Under the pieces are notes generated by a model that was not told the origin of the DNA, did not search any database, and saw nothing but the letters and a program-made list of their open reading frames with translations. From positions 1 through 5,459 of the forward strand of contig JAGGZG010000136.1 of assembly GCA_021162125.1 (NCBI GenBank): 5,459 bases of DNA. The letters run 5' to 3'. This stretch comes from Anaerolineae bacterium. GTDB taxonomy: Bacteria; Chloroflexota; Anaerolineae; JACIWR01. A program made the translations under genes and the position numbers. Below are positions 1 through 5,457 of the stretch, one piece after another (the stretch's first letter is position 1; each line of letters opens with the position of its first letter).

Positions 1-1
1 A

Positions 2-1054
2 CGCATTGCTGCCACAGTGCCGGAGGCCGTCGTCCTGCCCCATCCCTACGGCTGCTCCCAGCTTGATGCAGCCCGCGTCCAGGCAGTGCTGGCCGGATTG
101 GGCCGCCATCCCAACGTGGCGGCGGTGCTCGTCGTTGGCCTGGGATGCGAGACCGTGCAGGCTGAGGCCCTGGCCGCCGAAATCGCCGCCAGTGGCAAGC
201 CGGTGGAGGTGCTGAGCATCCAAAACGAGGGCGGTATCTCGGCTACGGTAGCGCGTGGGGCGGACGTCGTGCGCGGGATGGTGGAGGAGGCCGCGCGGCA
301 GGTGCGTGAGCCCTGTTCGCTGGCCGATCTCATCGTGGGCCTGGAGTGCGGGGGTAGTGACGCGACCTCGGGGCTGGTGTCCAACCCGGTGATCGGCCAG
401 GTCGCCGACCGGGTGGTCGCCGCCGGGGGGACGGTGCTCCTCTCCGAGACGACGGAACTGATGGGCGCGGAGCACATCCTGGCCTGGCGGGCGGCGAACC
501 CGGAGGTGCGGCAGCGTATCGTCGAGATCGTCGCCGCCGTGGAGCGGGAGGCCCTGGATGCTGGTATCAACCTGCGAGGCTCGCAGCCCACCCCGGGTAA
601 CATGGCTGGCGGGGTGACGACCATCGAGGAGAAGTCGCTGGGCTGCGTGTACAAGGCGGGCAGTGCCCCCGTGCAGGGCGTGCTCGACTACGGCCAGCGC
701 CCGCCGGGTCGCGGGTTGTACGTGATGGACACCCCCGGCCAGGACGCGGAAAGCATCACCGGGATGGTCGCCGCCGGTGCGCAGGTGATTCTGTTCAGCA
801 CGGGGCGAGGTACGCCGTTGGGCGCGCCGCTGGCGCCCACCATCAAGATCACCGCCAATCCGCAGACCGCCACGCGCATGGCTGAGCACGTGGACCTCTC
901 GGTGGCCTCGGTGCTGGAGGGACAGAGCACAGTCGAGGAGGAGGGGGAGAAGCTGTGGCAGCTTCTGCTGAGGGTCGTCGGCGGGCAGATCACCGCCGCC
1001 GAGACCTGGGGCGATGGCGAATTGGCCATCACCCGCGCCGGGCCCACAGTGTAA
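2..1054 (+). CDS. UxaA-family dehydratase/hydrolase, large C-terminal part (5' partial)
   Basis: This is the C-terminal 350 residues of a UxaA-family enzyme. The family includes altronate dehydratase (UxaA), galactarate dehydratase (GarD) and the sulfolactate sulfo-lyase large subunit (SuyB), cytoplasmic metal-dependent lyases acting on sugar acids or sulfolactate. Counting from the codon at position 2, visible motifs are PYGCSQ (16-20), GLGCETVQ (46-53), GLECGGSDATSG (113-124), SETTELMGAEH (148-158), PTPGNMAGG (196-204), TTIEEKSLGCVYKAG (206-220), MDTPGQD (242-248) and FSTGRGTPLGAP (265-276). The conserved Cys, Asp and Glu residues are plausible metal and catalytic ligands. The frame is open to the window edge and position 17 is only an internal GTG, so the true start lies upstream. 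A small SAF domain normally precedes this part, fused or as a separate gene, and is not visible. The substrate cannot be assigned. The gene precedes an MFS transporter by about 100 bp. Confidence 0.9.
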   Translation, partial: RIAATVPEAVVLPHPYGCSQLDAARVQAVLAGLGRHPNVAAVLVVGLGCETVQAEALAAEIAASGKPVEVLSIQNEGGISATVARGADVVRGMVEEAARQVREPCSLADLIVGLECGGSDATSGLVSNPVIGQVADRVVAAGGTVLLSETTELMGAEHILAWRAANPEVRQRIVEIVAAVEREALDAGINLRGSQPTPGNMAGGVTTIEEKSLGCVYKAGSAPVQGVLDYGQRPPGRGLYVMDTPGQDAESITGMVAAGAQVILFSTGRGTPLGAPLAPTIKITANPQTATRMAEHVDLSVASVLEGQSTVEEEGEKLWQLLLRVVGGQITAAETWGDGELAITRAGPTV

Positions 1055-1079
1055 GCCGGTGCGGGTCAGCCGATGTGGG

Positions 1080-1150
1080 TCACCCGATGAAGCGGATTAA
1101 GCGGATTGGGCCGATGCGGCCCCATCGGCTTGATCGGCTTAATCGGGTGA
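1080..1150. repeat. 71-nt imperfect palindrome of 9-nt units between the dehydratase and MFS genes
   Basis: The left arm is 1080-1113, the loop ATG is 1114-1116 and the right arm is 1117-1150. By hand alignment 29 of 34 arm positions pair, and the tip GGGCCG/CGGCCC is perfect. The left arm holds a tandem 9-mer, AAGCGGATT at 1090-1098 and again at 1099-1107. The right arm holds ATCGGCTTG then ATCGGCTTA at 1124-1141. Related segments recur at 2375-2456, so this looks like a member of an intergenic repeat family and not a one-off terminator. No T-run follows it. The right arm ends three bases before the weak GAGAG element of the MFS gene. Its role is unknown: RNA processing, attenuation, or a non-autonomous mobile palindrome are all possible. 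Confidence 0.8.
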
Positions 1151-1157
1151 CTGAGAG

Positions 1158-2348
1158 ATGACTATGACGGCTCAAAACACTCCTTCATCCCCGCCATCTG
1201 TGCAACCCGAGCCCGCGTTTCAAGCCGGGCGGGTGCTCATCCTGGCCAGCGGTCACTTTATCCACGACGTGTTCAGCAGCTTCCTCGTGCCCCTGCTCCC
1301 GCTCATCATTGATAAGTTCGGGCTTTCGCTGACTCTCGCTGGCCTGCTGCCGGCCCTTTATCGCTTCCCCTCGGTCTTTAACCCGTTCATCGGCGTCCTG
1401 GCCGACCGGATGGATCTGCGGATTCTGGTCATTCTAGCCCCTACCCTCACCGCCACAGCCATGAGCCTGATCGGGGTGGCTCCCAGCTATGCCGTCATCG
1501 CCATCTTGCTGCTGGTCGCCGGTGCAAGTTCGGCGGCGCTGCACGTACCCGGGCCGGTGATGGTGGCCCGTGTTTCGGGGGTACGGGTGGGCAAGGGAAT
1601 GAGCTTTTGGATGACCGGCGGCGAACTGGCCCGCACCGTGGGGCCGTTGCTCGCCGTGAGCGCGGCCTCGCTCTGGGAGCTGGAGGGGATGTACCCGGTG
1701 ATGGTGGTGGGCATGGCGGCCTCGGCCCTGCTCTACTGGCGGCTCAAGGATGCGCCTTTCGTCCCCCGCGCCGTCCGTCCTCGCGGCTTCTCCGGACAGA
1801 TGTGGCGTGCGTTGGGCAGGATGCTCGTGCCCATCACCGGCATTCTCCTGTGCAAGAATTTCATGTCGGCGGCGTTGACCACGTTCCTGCCCACTTTCTT
1901 GTCCTCTGAGGGCAAGAGCTTGTGGTTCGGCGGCGCAGCTTTGGCCGTGCTCGAGTTCTCCGGGGCCGTGGGCGCGCTGGCCGCTGGCACCCTCAGCGAC
2001 CGGCTGGGACGGCGCACGGTGCTGTTCATCGCCCTGGTGGTCTCGCCTCTCCTGGTGTTGGGTCTGCTCGCCGCCGATGGGTGGATACTGTTCCCCATCC
2101 TGGTCGCCCTGGGATTCACTATCCTGTCCCCCACGCCGGTGGTCATGGCCATCATCCAGGATCGCGCATCGGATAACCCGGCCACCGCCAACGGCCTGTA
2201 CATGGCCATCAGCTTTCTCATCAGCTCCGGGATGGGCGTCCTGACCGGCCGCCTGGCGGACGTGCTGGGGTTGCGGGCCGCTTTCACCTGGAGCGCAGCC
2301 GTGGCCTTCCTGGGGATTCCGATCATCTTTCTCCTGCCCCGCAAGTAG
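1158..2348 (+). CDS. MFS transporter, fosmidomycin-resistance (Fsr)-like
   Basis: This is a 396-residue inner-membrane major facilitator, a normal length for the 12-helix family. The N-terminal 24 residues are a Pro/Ser/Gln-rich cytoplasmic tail. Helix 1 begins with ILASGHFIHDVFSSFLVPLL (28-47), which resembles the HF(V/I)(N/H)D opening of Fsr-like transporters. The loop 2-3 signature appears as GVLADRMDLR (79-88) and its second-half copy as GTLSDRLGRR (277-286). A central hydrophilic stretch (about 195-220, with several Arg) separates the two six-helix halves. The substrate is unknown. It may carry the substrate or product of the preceding UxaA-family enzyme, or act as an efflux pump like Fsr. 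The ATG at 1158 is used here. An in-frame ATG at 1164 has GAGAG (1153-1157) at a better 6-nt spacing, so the protein may be two residues shorter. Confidence 0.92.
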   Translation: MTMTAQNTPSSPPSVQPEPAFQAGRVLILASGHFIHDVFSSFLVPLLPLIIDKFGLSLTLAGLLPALYRFPSVFNPFIGVLADRMDLRILVILAPTLTATAMSLIGVAPSYAVIAILLLVAGASSAALHVPGPVMVARVSGVRVGKGMSFWMTGGELARTVGPLLAVSAASLWELEGMYPVMVVGMAASALLYWRLKDAPFVPRAVRPRGFSGQMWRALGRMLVPITGILLCKNFMSAALTTFLPTFLSSEGKSLWFGGAALAVLEFSGAVGALAAGTLSDRLGRRTVLFIALVVSPLLVLGLLAADGWILFPILVALGFTILSPTPVVMAIIQDRASDNPATANGLYMAISFLISSGMGVLTGRLADVLGLRAAFTWSAAVAFLGIPIIFLLPRK

Positions 2349-2369
2349 CGTCGGGGCTGGCCCTCGACG
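2349..2369 (+). terminator. small GC-rich hairpin directly after the MFS stop codon
   Basis: CGTCG (2349-2353) pairs with CGACG (2365-2369), and GGG (2354-2356) with CCC (2361-2363), leaving one unpaired T. It starts at the base after the TAG. There is no T-run downstream (AAACC follows), so it is not a canonical intrinsic terminator. It could protect or define the mRNA 3' end. The call rests on position and pairing only. Confidence 0.3.
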
Positions 2370-2374
2370 AAACC

Positions 2375-2456
2375 GGTCACCCGATGAAGCCGATTGGGCC
2401 AATGTGGGTCAGCCGATGTGGACTTATCGGGTCAATCAGCTTGATCCGCTGACCCA
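2375..2456. repeat. second, rearranged copy of the intergenic palindromic repeat
   Basis: Bases 2375-2400 pair with 2429-2454 at 20 of 26 positions. A competing stem pairs GGGTCAGCCGAT (2406-2417) with ATCCGCTGACCC (2444-2455) at 11 of 12. It shares with the first repeat region the exact 16-mer GGGTCAGCCGATGTGG (1063-1078 and 2406-2421). A 21-mer (1078-1098 and 2375-2395) also matches at 20 positions. The two blocks occur in opposite order in the two gaps. This supports a modular repeat family that flanks the MFS gene on both sides. No coding signal or T-run is seen in it. Confidence 0.75.
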
Positions 2457-2471
2457 TCTTCCCTTGCGCCT

Positions 2472-2500
2472 TTGGACAGCCTGCGATTGTGTGCTATAAT
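2472..2500 (+). promoter_or_regulatory. near-consensus sigma-70 promoter for the polysaccharide genes
   Basis: The -35 box TTGGAC (2472-2477) and a perfect -10 box TATAAT (2495-2500) are separated by 17 bp. The TG at 2492-2493 gives an extended -10. Transcription would begin near 2507, leaving a leader of about 43 nt before the rfbD start at 2550. The boxes stand out against the GC-rich background, making this the strongest promoter in the window. It also argues against translation starting upstream at the in-frame TTG at 2472. Confidence 0.85.
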
Positions 2501-2512
2501 AGACGCCCAAAA

Positions 2513-2526
2513 TACAGGAGCCTGTA
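2513..2526. promoter_or_regulatory. dyad TACAGG-AG-CCTGTA in the rfbD leader, possible operator
   Basis: A perfect 6-bp inverted repeat with a 2-bp centre lies about 6-20 bp past the predicted transcription start. That position is typical of a repressor site blocking promoter clearance. As RNA the 2-nt loop is too small for all six pairs to form, which makes a DNA-binding role more likely than a hairpin. The regulator is unknown and no second copy was noticed in the window. Confidence 0.4.
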
Positions 2527-2537
2527 CACATTTGAGC

Positions 2538-2542
2538 GGAGG
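2538..2542 (+). promoter_or_regulatory. Shine-Dalgarno GGAGG deciding the rfbD start
   Basis: GGAGG sits 7 nt before the ATG at 2550, a near-ideal arrangement. It fixes the start at MRIVITG, exactly where the Rossmann fold of this family begins. The 26 extra in-frame codons upstream overlap the promoter and are rejected. Confidence 0.85.
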
Positions 2543-2549
2543 AAACGTC

Positions 2550-3392
2550 ATGCGCATCGTCATCACTGGCTGCAAGGGGCAACTGGGTACCACGTTGCAG
2601 GAAGTGCTACGCGAGGACACTCTCCTCGGCATGGACCTGCCCGAGTACGACATCACCCAGCGAGCCAGCGTCGAACAGGCTATCCGCGACTTCAAGCCCG
2701 ACGTGGTGATTAATGCGGCCGCCTACACCAACGTGGACGGCTGCGAGCGCGATCCGGACCTGGCCTACCGGGTCAACGCCCTGGGCGCGCAGAACCTGGC
2801 CCTCATCTGCCAGCGCTGCAACGCGGACCTGGTCCACGTGAGCACCAACGAGGTGTTCGACGGGACTAAAACCGAACCCTACCTGGAGTTCGATCCAGTG
2901 CATCCTATCAACACCTATGGCCGCTCTAAGGCGGCCGGTGAGCTCCTGGTGAAGATGCTGTGGAACAGGAGCTACATCGTGCGCACTGCCTGGCTGTACG
3001 CCCGCAGCGGCAAGACGTTCCCCTACAAGATTCTGACCAGGGCCAGGGAATACGGCGCACTGCGCGTGGTCACCGACGAGATAAGCTCGCCGACCTACGC
3101 GCTTGACCTGGCGGCGGCCATCTCTCAGCTCATCCGCACTGGACAGTATGGCATCTATCATTTCACCAACGCGGGGATCTGCTCTCGTTACGACTTCGCG
3201 GTCAAAATCCTGCAGATGGCCGGATTGGGCCACGTTCCCGTGGAGCCCATCACCTCCGACCAGTATTCTCGCCTCTCGACCCCGCCGCTCTACGCTCCGC
3301 TACGCAATTTCTGCGGCGCGGCGTTGGGCATCGTCCTGCGGCCCTGGGAGGATGCGCTGGAGGACTACTTTGCAAGCGGCGCAAACGGCTAA
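2550..3392 (+). CDS. rfbD: dTDP-4-dehydrorhamnose reductase
   Basis: RfbD/RmlD catalyses the last step of dTDP-L-rhamnose synthesis, the NAD(P)H-dependent reduction of dTDP-4-dehydro-L-rhamnose, in the cytoplasm. The 280-residue length is typical. The N-terminal Rossmann strand MRIVITGCKGQLG carries the GxxGxxG nucleotide motif (7-13). INAAAYTNVDGCE (54-66) is a family hallmark. The SDR triad is T99 in VSTNEVFDG, Y123 and K127 in YGRSKAAGE; the Thr-Tyr spacing of 24 equals that of Salmonella RmlD (T104/Y128/K132). DEISSPTYALDLA (176-188) and the C-terminal YAPLRN (248-253) also fit. The usual STDYVFDG motif reads STNEVFDG here. The gene has its own promoter, dyad and strong ribosome site, and overlaps the following glycosyltransferase. 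rfbA, rfbB and rfbC are not in the window. A related sugar-nucleotide reductase is the main alternative. Confidence 0.93.
   Translation: MRIVITGCKGQLGTTLQEVLREDTLLGMDLPEYDITQRASVEQAIRDFKPDVVINAAAYTNVDGCERDPDLAYRVNALGAQNLALICQRCNADLVHVSTNEVFDGTKTEPYLEFDPVHPINTYGRSKAAGELLVKMLWNRSYIVRTAWLYARSGKTFPYKILTRAREYGALRVVTDEISSPTYALDLAAAISQLIRTGQYGIYHFTNAGICSRYDFAVKILQMAGLGHVPVEPITSDQYSRLSTPPLYAPLRNFCGAALGIVLRPWEDALEDYFASGANG
3359..3363 (+). promoter_or_regulatory. internal Shine-Dalgarno GGAGG near the end of rfbD
   Basis: GGAGG lies inside the last codons of rfbD, 6 nt before an in-frame TTG at 3370. Neither alternative start has a well-spaced site: the ATG at 3352 abuts GGGAGG with no spacer, and the GTG at 3400 overlaps a G-run. 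This favours TTG 3370 as the glycosyltransferase start and implies translational coupling to rfbD. Confidence 0.55.
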
Positions 3393-4365
3393 GTCGGGGG
3401 TGCAAAATACCCCCTCGCCTCTGGTATCTGTAATTGTTCCCAACTGGAATGGCGCGCATCACCTCCCCACCTGTCTGGGCTCACTGCGGCGGCAGACGTA
3501 CCCGTATTTTGAGGTCATCGTCGTGGACAACGGCTCCACCGACGATTCGCGCGACCTGTTGGCCCGCGACTTTCCAGAGGTGCGGGTCGTGGCCCTGGCG
3601 ACCAATCGCGGGTACGCCGGGGGGGTGAACGCCGGATTTCGCGCCGCCAGGGGTGAGATTCTCGCCGTGCTGAACAACGACGCCGAGGCCGATCCTGCCT
3701 GGTTGACCGAGATGGTCGCCGCGTTGCACCGCCACCCCGAGGCGGGAATGGCCACGCCCAAAGTGCTGCTTTTCGACCGGCGCGATACCCTGCACACGGC
3801 GGGCGACTACTGCGGCGTGGATGGCATCCCCGATAGCCGGGGGGTGTGGCAGCGCGACGAGGGCCAGTTCGACGCGGAGGAGCTGATTTTCGGCGCGGCG
3901 GGCGTGGCCCCGGCCTACCGGCGGACGATGTTGGACGACATCGGCCTGCTGGACGAGGACTTCGGGAGTTACTGCGAGGACGTGGACCTGGCCTGGCGCG
4001 CTCAACTGGCCGGCTACAGGTGCATTTACGTACCCCGCGCGGTGGTTTATCACAAGCTGAGCGCCACCGGGGGAGGGCCAATCGCCAGCTTCTACGTGGC
4101 CCGCAACACCATCTGGACCATCGTGAAAAACTATCCCTCGACCCTGTGGCGCAAGAATTGGCCCCAGGTGCTACGAGCGCAGATCTGCCGTGGATGGTCG
4201 GCGCTCCGCGCCTGGCGAGGGGTGGCGGCGCGGGCGACGTTGCGCGGCCAGTTGGCAGCCCTGCTCGGCCTGCCCCGCGCATGGCGCAAGCGGCGCGTCA
4301 TCCAGCGCGCGCGGCGGGTATCCGACGATTACATCGAGTCCCTGCTCGTCGCCCAGCAATGCTGA
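3370..4365 (+). CDS. family 2 glycosyltransferase, rhamnosyltransferase (WbbL)-like
   Basis: This GT-A fold enzyme transfers a sugar from a nucleotide donor onto a growing glycan at the cytoplasmic membrane face. With the TTG start it has 331 residues. The GT2 domain opens with LVSVIVPNWNG (18-28), followed by VIVVDNGSTDDS (49-60), the nucleotide-binding NRGYAGGVNAGF (79-90) and LNNDA (101-105) at the metal-binding DxD position. GAAGVAPAYRR (175-185) and EDFGSYCEDVDLAWRAQLAGYRC (196-218) form the acceptor/catalytic half, ending at YHKLSATGG (227-235). This pattern is common in dTDP-rhamnosyltransferases. With RfbD immediately upstream and overlapping by 23 nt, rhamnose is the likely donor sugar, which is inference. 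No clear transmembrane helix is seen; the Arg-rich C-terminus (about 260-316) may bind the membrane as an amphipathic segment. The start is uncertain (3352, 3370 or 3400), while the domain call is firm. Confidence 0.88.
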   Translation: MQAAQTAKSGVQNTPSPLVSVIVPNWNGAHHLPTCLGSLRRQTYPYFEVIVVDNGSTDDSRDLLARDFPEVRVVALATNRGYAGGVNAGFRAARGEILAVLNNDAEADPAWLTEMVAALHRHPEAGMATPKVLLFDRRDTLHTAGDYCGVDGIPDSRGVWQRDEGQFDAEELIFGAAGVAPAYRRTMLDDIGLLDEDFGSYCEDVDLAWRAQLAGYRCIYVPRAVVYHKLSATGGGPIASFYVARNTIWTIVKNYPSTLWRKNWPQVLRAQICRGWSALRAWRGVAARATLRGQLAALLGLPRAWRKRRVIQRARRVSDDYIESLLVAQQC

Positions 4366-4384
4366 ACCCCTTGACGGTGATGGG

Positions 4385-4431
4385 CGAAGGTCTCCCGACC
4401 GAGCCCATTTCGCCTCGGTCAGAGACCTTCG
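4385..4431. repeat. long stem-loop between the two glycosyltransferase genes
   Basis: CGAAGGTCTC (4385-4394) pairs perfectly with GAGACCTTCG (4422-4431). Inside it, GACCGAG (4397-4403) pairs with CTCGGTC (4414-4420) around a 10-nt loop, giving 17 pairs with a small internal asymmetry (CC against A). It begins 20 nt after the stop of the upstream gene. No T-run follows, so intrinsic termination is uncertain. Such a stable stem could instead be an mRNA-stabilising or processing element, or a REP-like repeat. It shares no obvious sequence with the 1080-1150 and 2375-2456 repeats. The rest of the gap (4432-4491) shows no convincing promoter. Confidence 0.65.
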
Positions 4432-4509
4432 GCGAACAGTGGATCTCTCACTTGCCGACTTGAGGCTTCGCTAGAACATTGACTTCACATCGGGAGGTTG
4501 AACGAAAAC

Positions 4510-5274
4510 GTGAGCAACGATAGACCCCTTTTATCCATTGTCGTGCCCGCGTATAACGAGGAGCGTCGCCTGCCAACGACGCTGGACACGATTATCGCCT
4601 ACCTGCGTGCCCGGGACTATCCGGCAGAGCTCGTCATCGTGGACGACGGGAGCAGCGATGGCACCGTGCAGGTCGTCGAAAGATTCAAGGACAGCTTTCC
4701 CGGCCTGCGGCTGATCCGCAACGATCACCGGGGCAAGGCATACACGGTACGCACCGGCGTCCTGGCAGCGGAGGGACAGTACGTGATTTTCACCGACGCG
4801 GACCTGGCGGTGCCCATCGAGGAGACGGACAAGGCCCTGGCCGCGCTCATGGAGGGTCACGACATGGTCATCGGGTCACGAGAAGCTCCGGGCGCGCGGC
4901 GCTATAACGAGCCTTTTTATCGTCACCTGATGGGCCGCGTGTTTAACGTCATTGTCCGCCTCTTGGCCCTGCCCGGTCTGCAAGATACCCAATGCGGATT
5001 CAAGGGCCTGCGCCGCGACGTGGCCCAAGACCTCTTCCGGCGGCTGCGGCTGTATGGTGCGGACGCGGGGACGATCAGGGGCGGCGCAGTGACCGGGTTC
5101 GACGTCGAGCTGCTTTTCCTGGCCCGAAAGAGGGGCTACAGCATCAAAGAAGTGCCTGTACAATGGTATTACGGCTCCCACGCCAAAGTAAACCCTCTCC
5201 GCGATTCCTGGCGCAATTTCAACGACGTCCTTCGGGTGCGGATCAATGACTGGCGGGGATTGTACAATCAGTAG
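4510..5274 (+). CDS. family 2 glycosyltransferase, polyprenyl/dolichyl-phosphate glucosyltransferase (Alg5)-like
   Basis: This 254-residue GT2 enzyme resembles the DPG-synthase/Alg5 group, which transfers a sugar from a nucleotide donor to a polyprenyl-phosphate carrier on the cytoplasmic side of the membrane. Motifs are LLSIVVPAYNEERRLP (7-22), VIVDDGSSDGT (42-52), NDHRGKAYTVRTGVLAAEG (71-89), the metal-binding FTDADLAVPIEE (94-105), MVIGSRE (119-125), QDTQCGFKG (158-166), GFDVELLFLARKRGY (196-210) and VPVQWYY (215-221). About 15 residues (YGADAGTIRGGAVTG, 182-196) lie between LFRRLR and FDVE, longer than I recall for Alg5 itself. No transmembrane helices are evident. GTG 4510 is chosen: GGGAGG (4492-4497) is 12 nt upstream, a long spacing, whereas the in-frame TTG at 4498 directly abuts it. 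The 4-residue difference is immaterial. The gene follows the rhamnose block in the same direction, probably co-transcribed. Confidence 0.9.
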   Translation: MSNDRPLLSIVVPAYNEERRLPTTLDTIIAYLRARDYPAELVIVDDGSSDGTVQVVERFKDSFPGLRLIRNDHRGKAYTVRTGVLAAEGQYVIFTDADLAVPIEETDKALAALMEGHDMVIGSREAPGARRYNEPFYRHLMGRVFNVIVRLLALPGLQDTQCGFKGLRRDVAQDLFRRLRLYGADAGTIRGGAVTGFDVELLFLARKRGYSIKEVPVQWYYGSHAKVNPLRDSWRNFNDVLRVRINDWRGLYNQ

Positions 5275-5296
5275 TTGAGAAATCCGCCCCCCGCCC

Positions 5297-5335
5297 GGCG
5301 CTGAAGCGCCAGGCTCAGCAGCAGAAGCCTGCTGA
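5297..5335. repeat. two small stem-loops between convergent genes
   Basis: GGCGC-TGAA-GCGCC (5297-5310) is a tight tetraloop hairpin. It is followed by TCAGCAG (5315-5321) pairing with CTGCTGA (5329-5335). A competing stem, AGGCT (5311-5315) with AGCCT (5326-5330), excludes the second one. The module lies between the plus-strand stop at 5274 and the minus-strand stop at 5350, where a bidirectional terminator is expected. No clean T-run follows on either strand, so termination is only a possibility; a dispersed REP-like repeat is the alternative. Confidence 0.5.
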
Positions 5336-5349
5336 TGAACTTTGAAAAA

Positions 5350-5457
5350 TTAGTTCGGACATAAACCGACATAGTGGAGCAACTCGGTAGACCCATCAGC
5401 AAACTGGCCCAGCCAGTCATCCACCTCCGTCTTCAGTTCGTCCCAACGATCTGCGAA
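5350..5457 (-). CDS. C-terminal tail of an unidentified minus-strand protein (5' partial)
   Basis: On the minus strand, the frame entering at 5457 is open for 35 codons and stops at TAA (5352-5350). The other two minus frames hit stops within about 15 codons. The translation begins FADRWDELKTEVDDWLGQF and ends ELLHYVGLCPN, an acidic, probably helical segment with a hydrophobic end and a plausible protein composition. The fragment is too short to name. Its tail is faintly reminiscent of transposase C-termini, but that is a guess. It points toward the glycosyltransferase genes, so it belongs to a separate convergent unit. The start lies beyond the window. Confidence 0.5.
   Translation of the reverse strand, partial: FADRWDELKTEVDDWLGQFADGSTELLHYVGLCPN

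Noticed and set aside
1055..1157. CRISPR array suggested by the recurring 9-nt units
   Set aside because: The units are too short, contiguous and form one palindrome. There are no spacers of uniform length and no cas genes.
955..1161. 68-codon plus-strand frame running through the first palindrome
   Set aside because: It lies mostly inside the dehydratase gene in another frame, and its repetitive RIKRIGP/RLDRLNR end is only the 9-nt repeat read in frame.
1434..2402. 322-codon minus-strand open frame opposite the MFS gene
   Set aside because: The translation is rich in Gln, Gly, His and Arg with no domain pattern, and the plus strand encodes a clear MFS protein. It is a high-GC shadow frame.
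2472..2549. N-terminal extension of rfbD from the TTG at 2472
   Set aside because: It covers the promoter and predicted transcription start, lacks a ribosome site, and precedes the natural MRIVITG start that has GGAGG 7 nt upstream.
3515..4282. 255-codon minus-strand open frame opposite the first glycosyltransferase
   Set aside because: Extremely Arg/Pro-rich translation typical of antisense GC-rich coding DNA, while the plus strand shows ordered GT2 motifs.
3846..4463. 205-codon plus-strand frame overlapping the first glycosyltransferase
   Set aside because: Out-of-frame reading with low-complexity Arg/Gly/Pro content. It ends by crossing the 4385-4431 stem-loop.
4371..4507. Promoter candidates for the Alg5-like gene (TTGACG at 4371, TTGACT at 4479)
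   Set aside because: Neither has a recognisable -10 box at 16-18 bp spacing.
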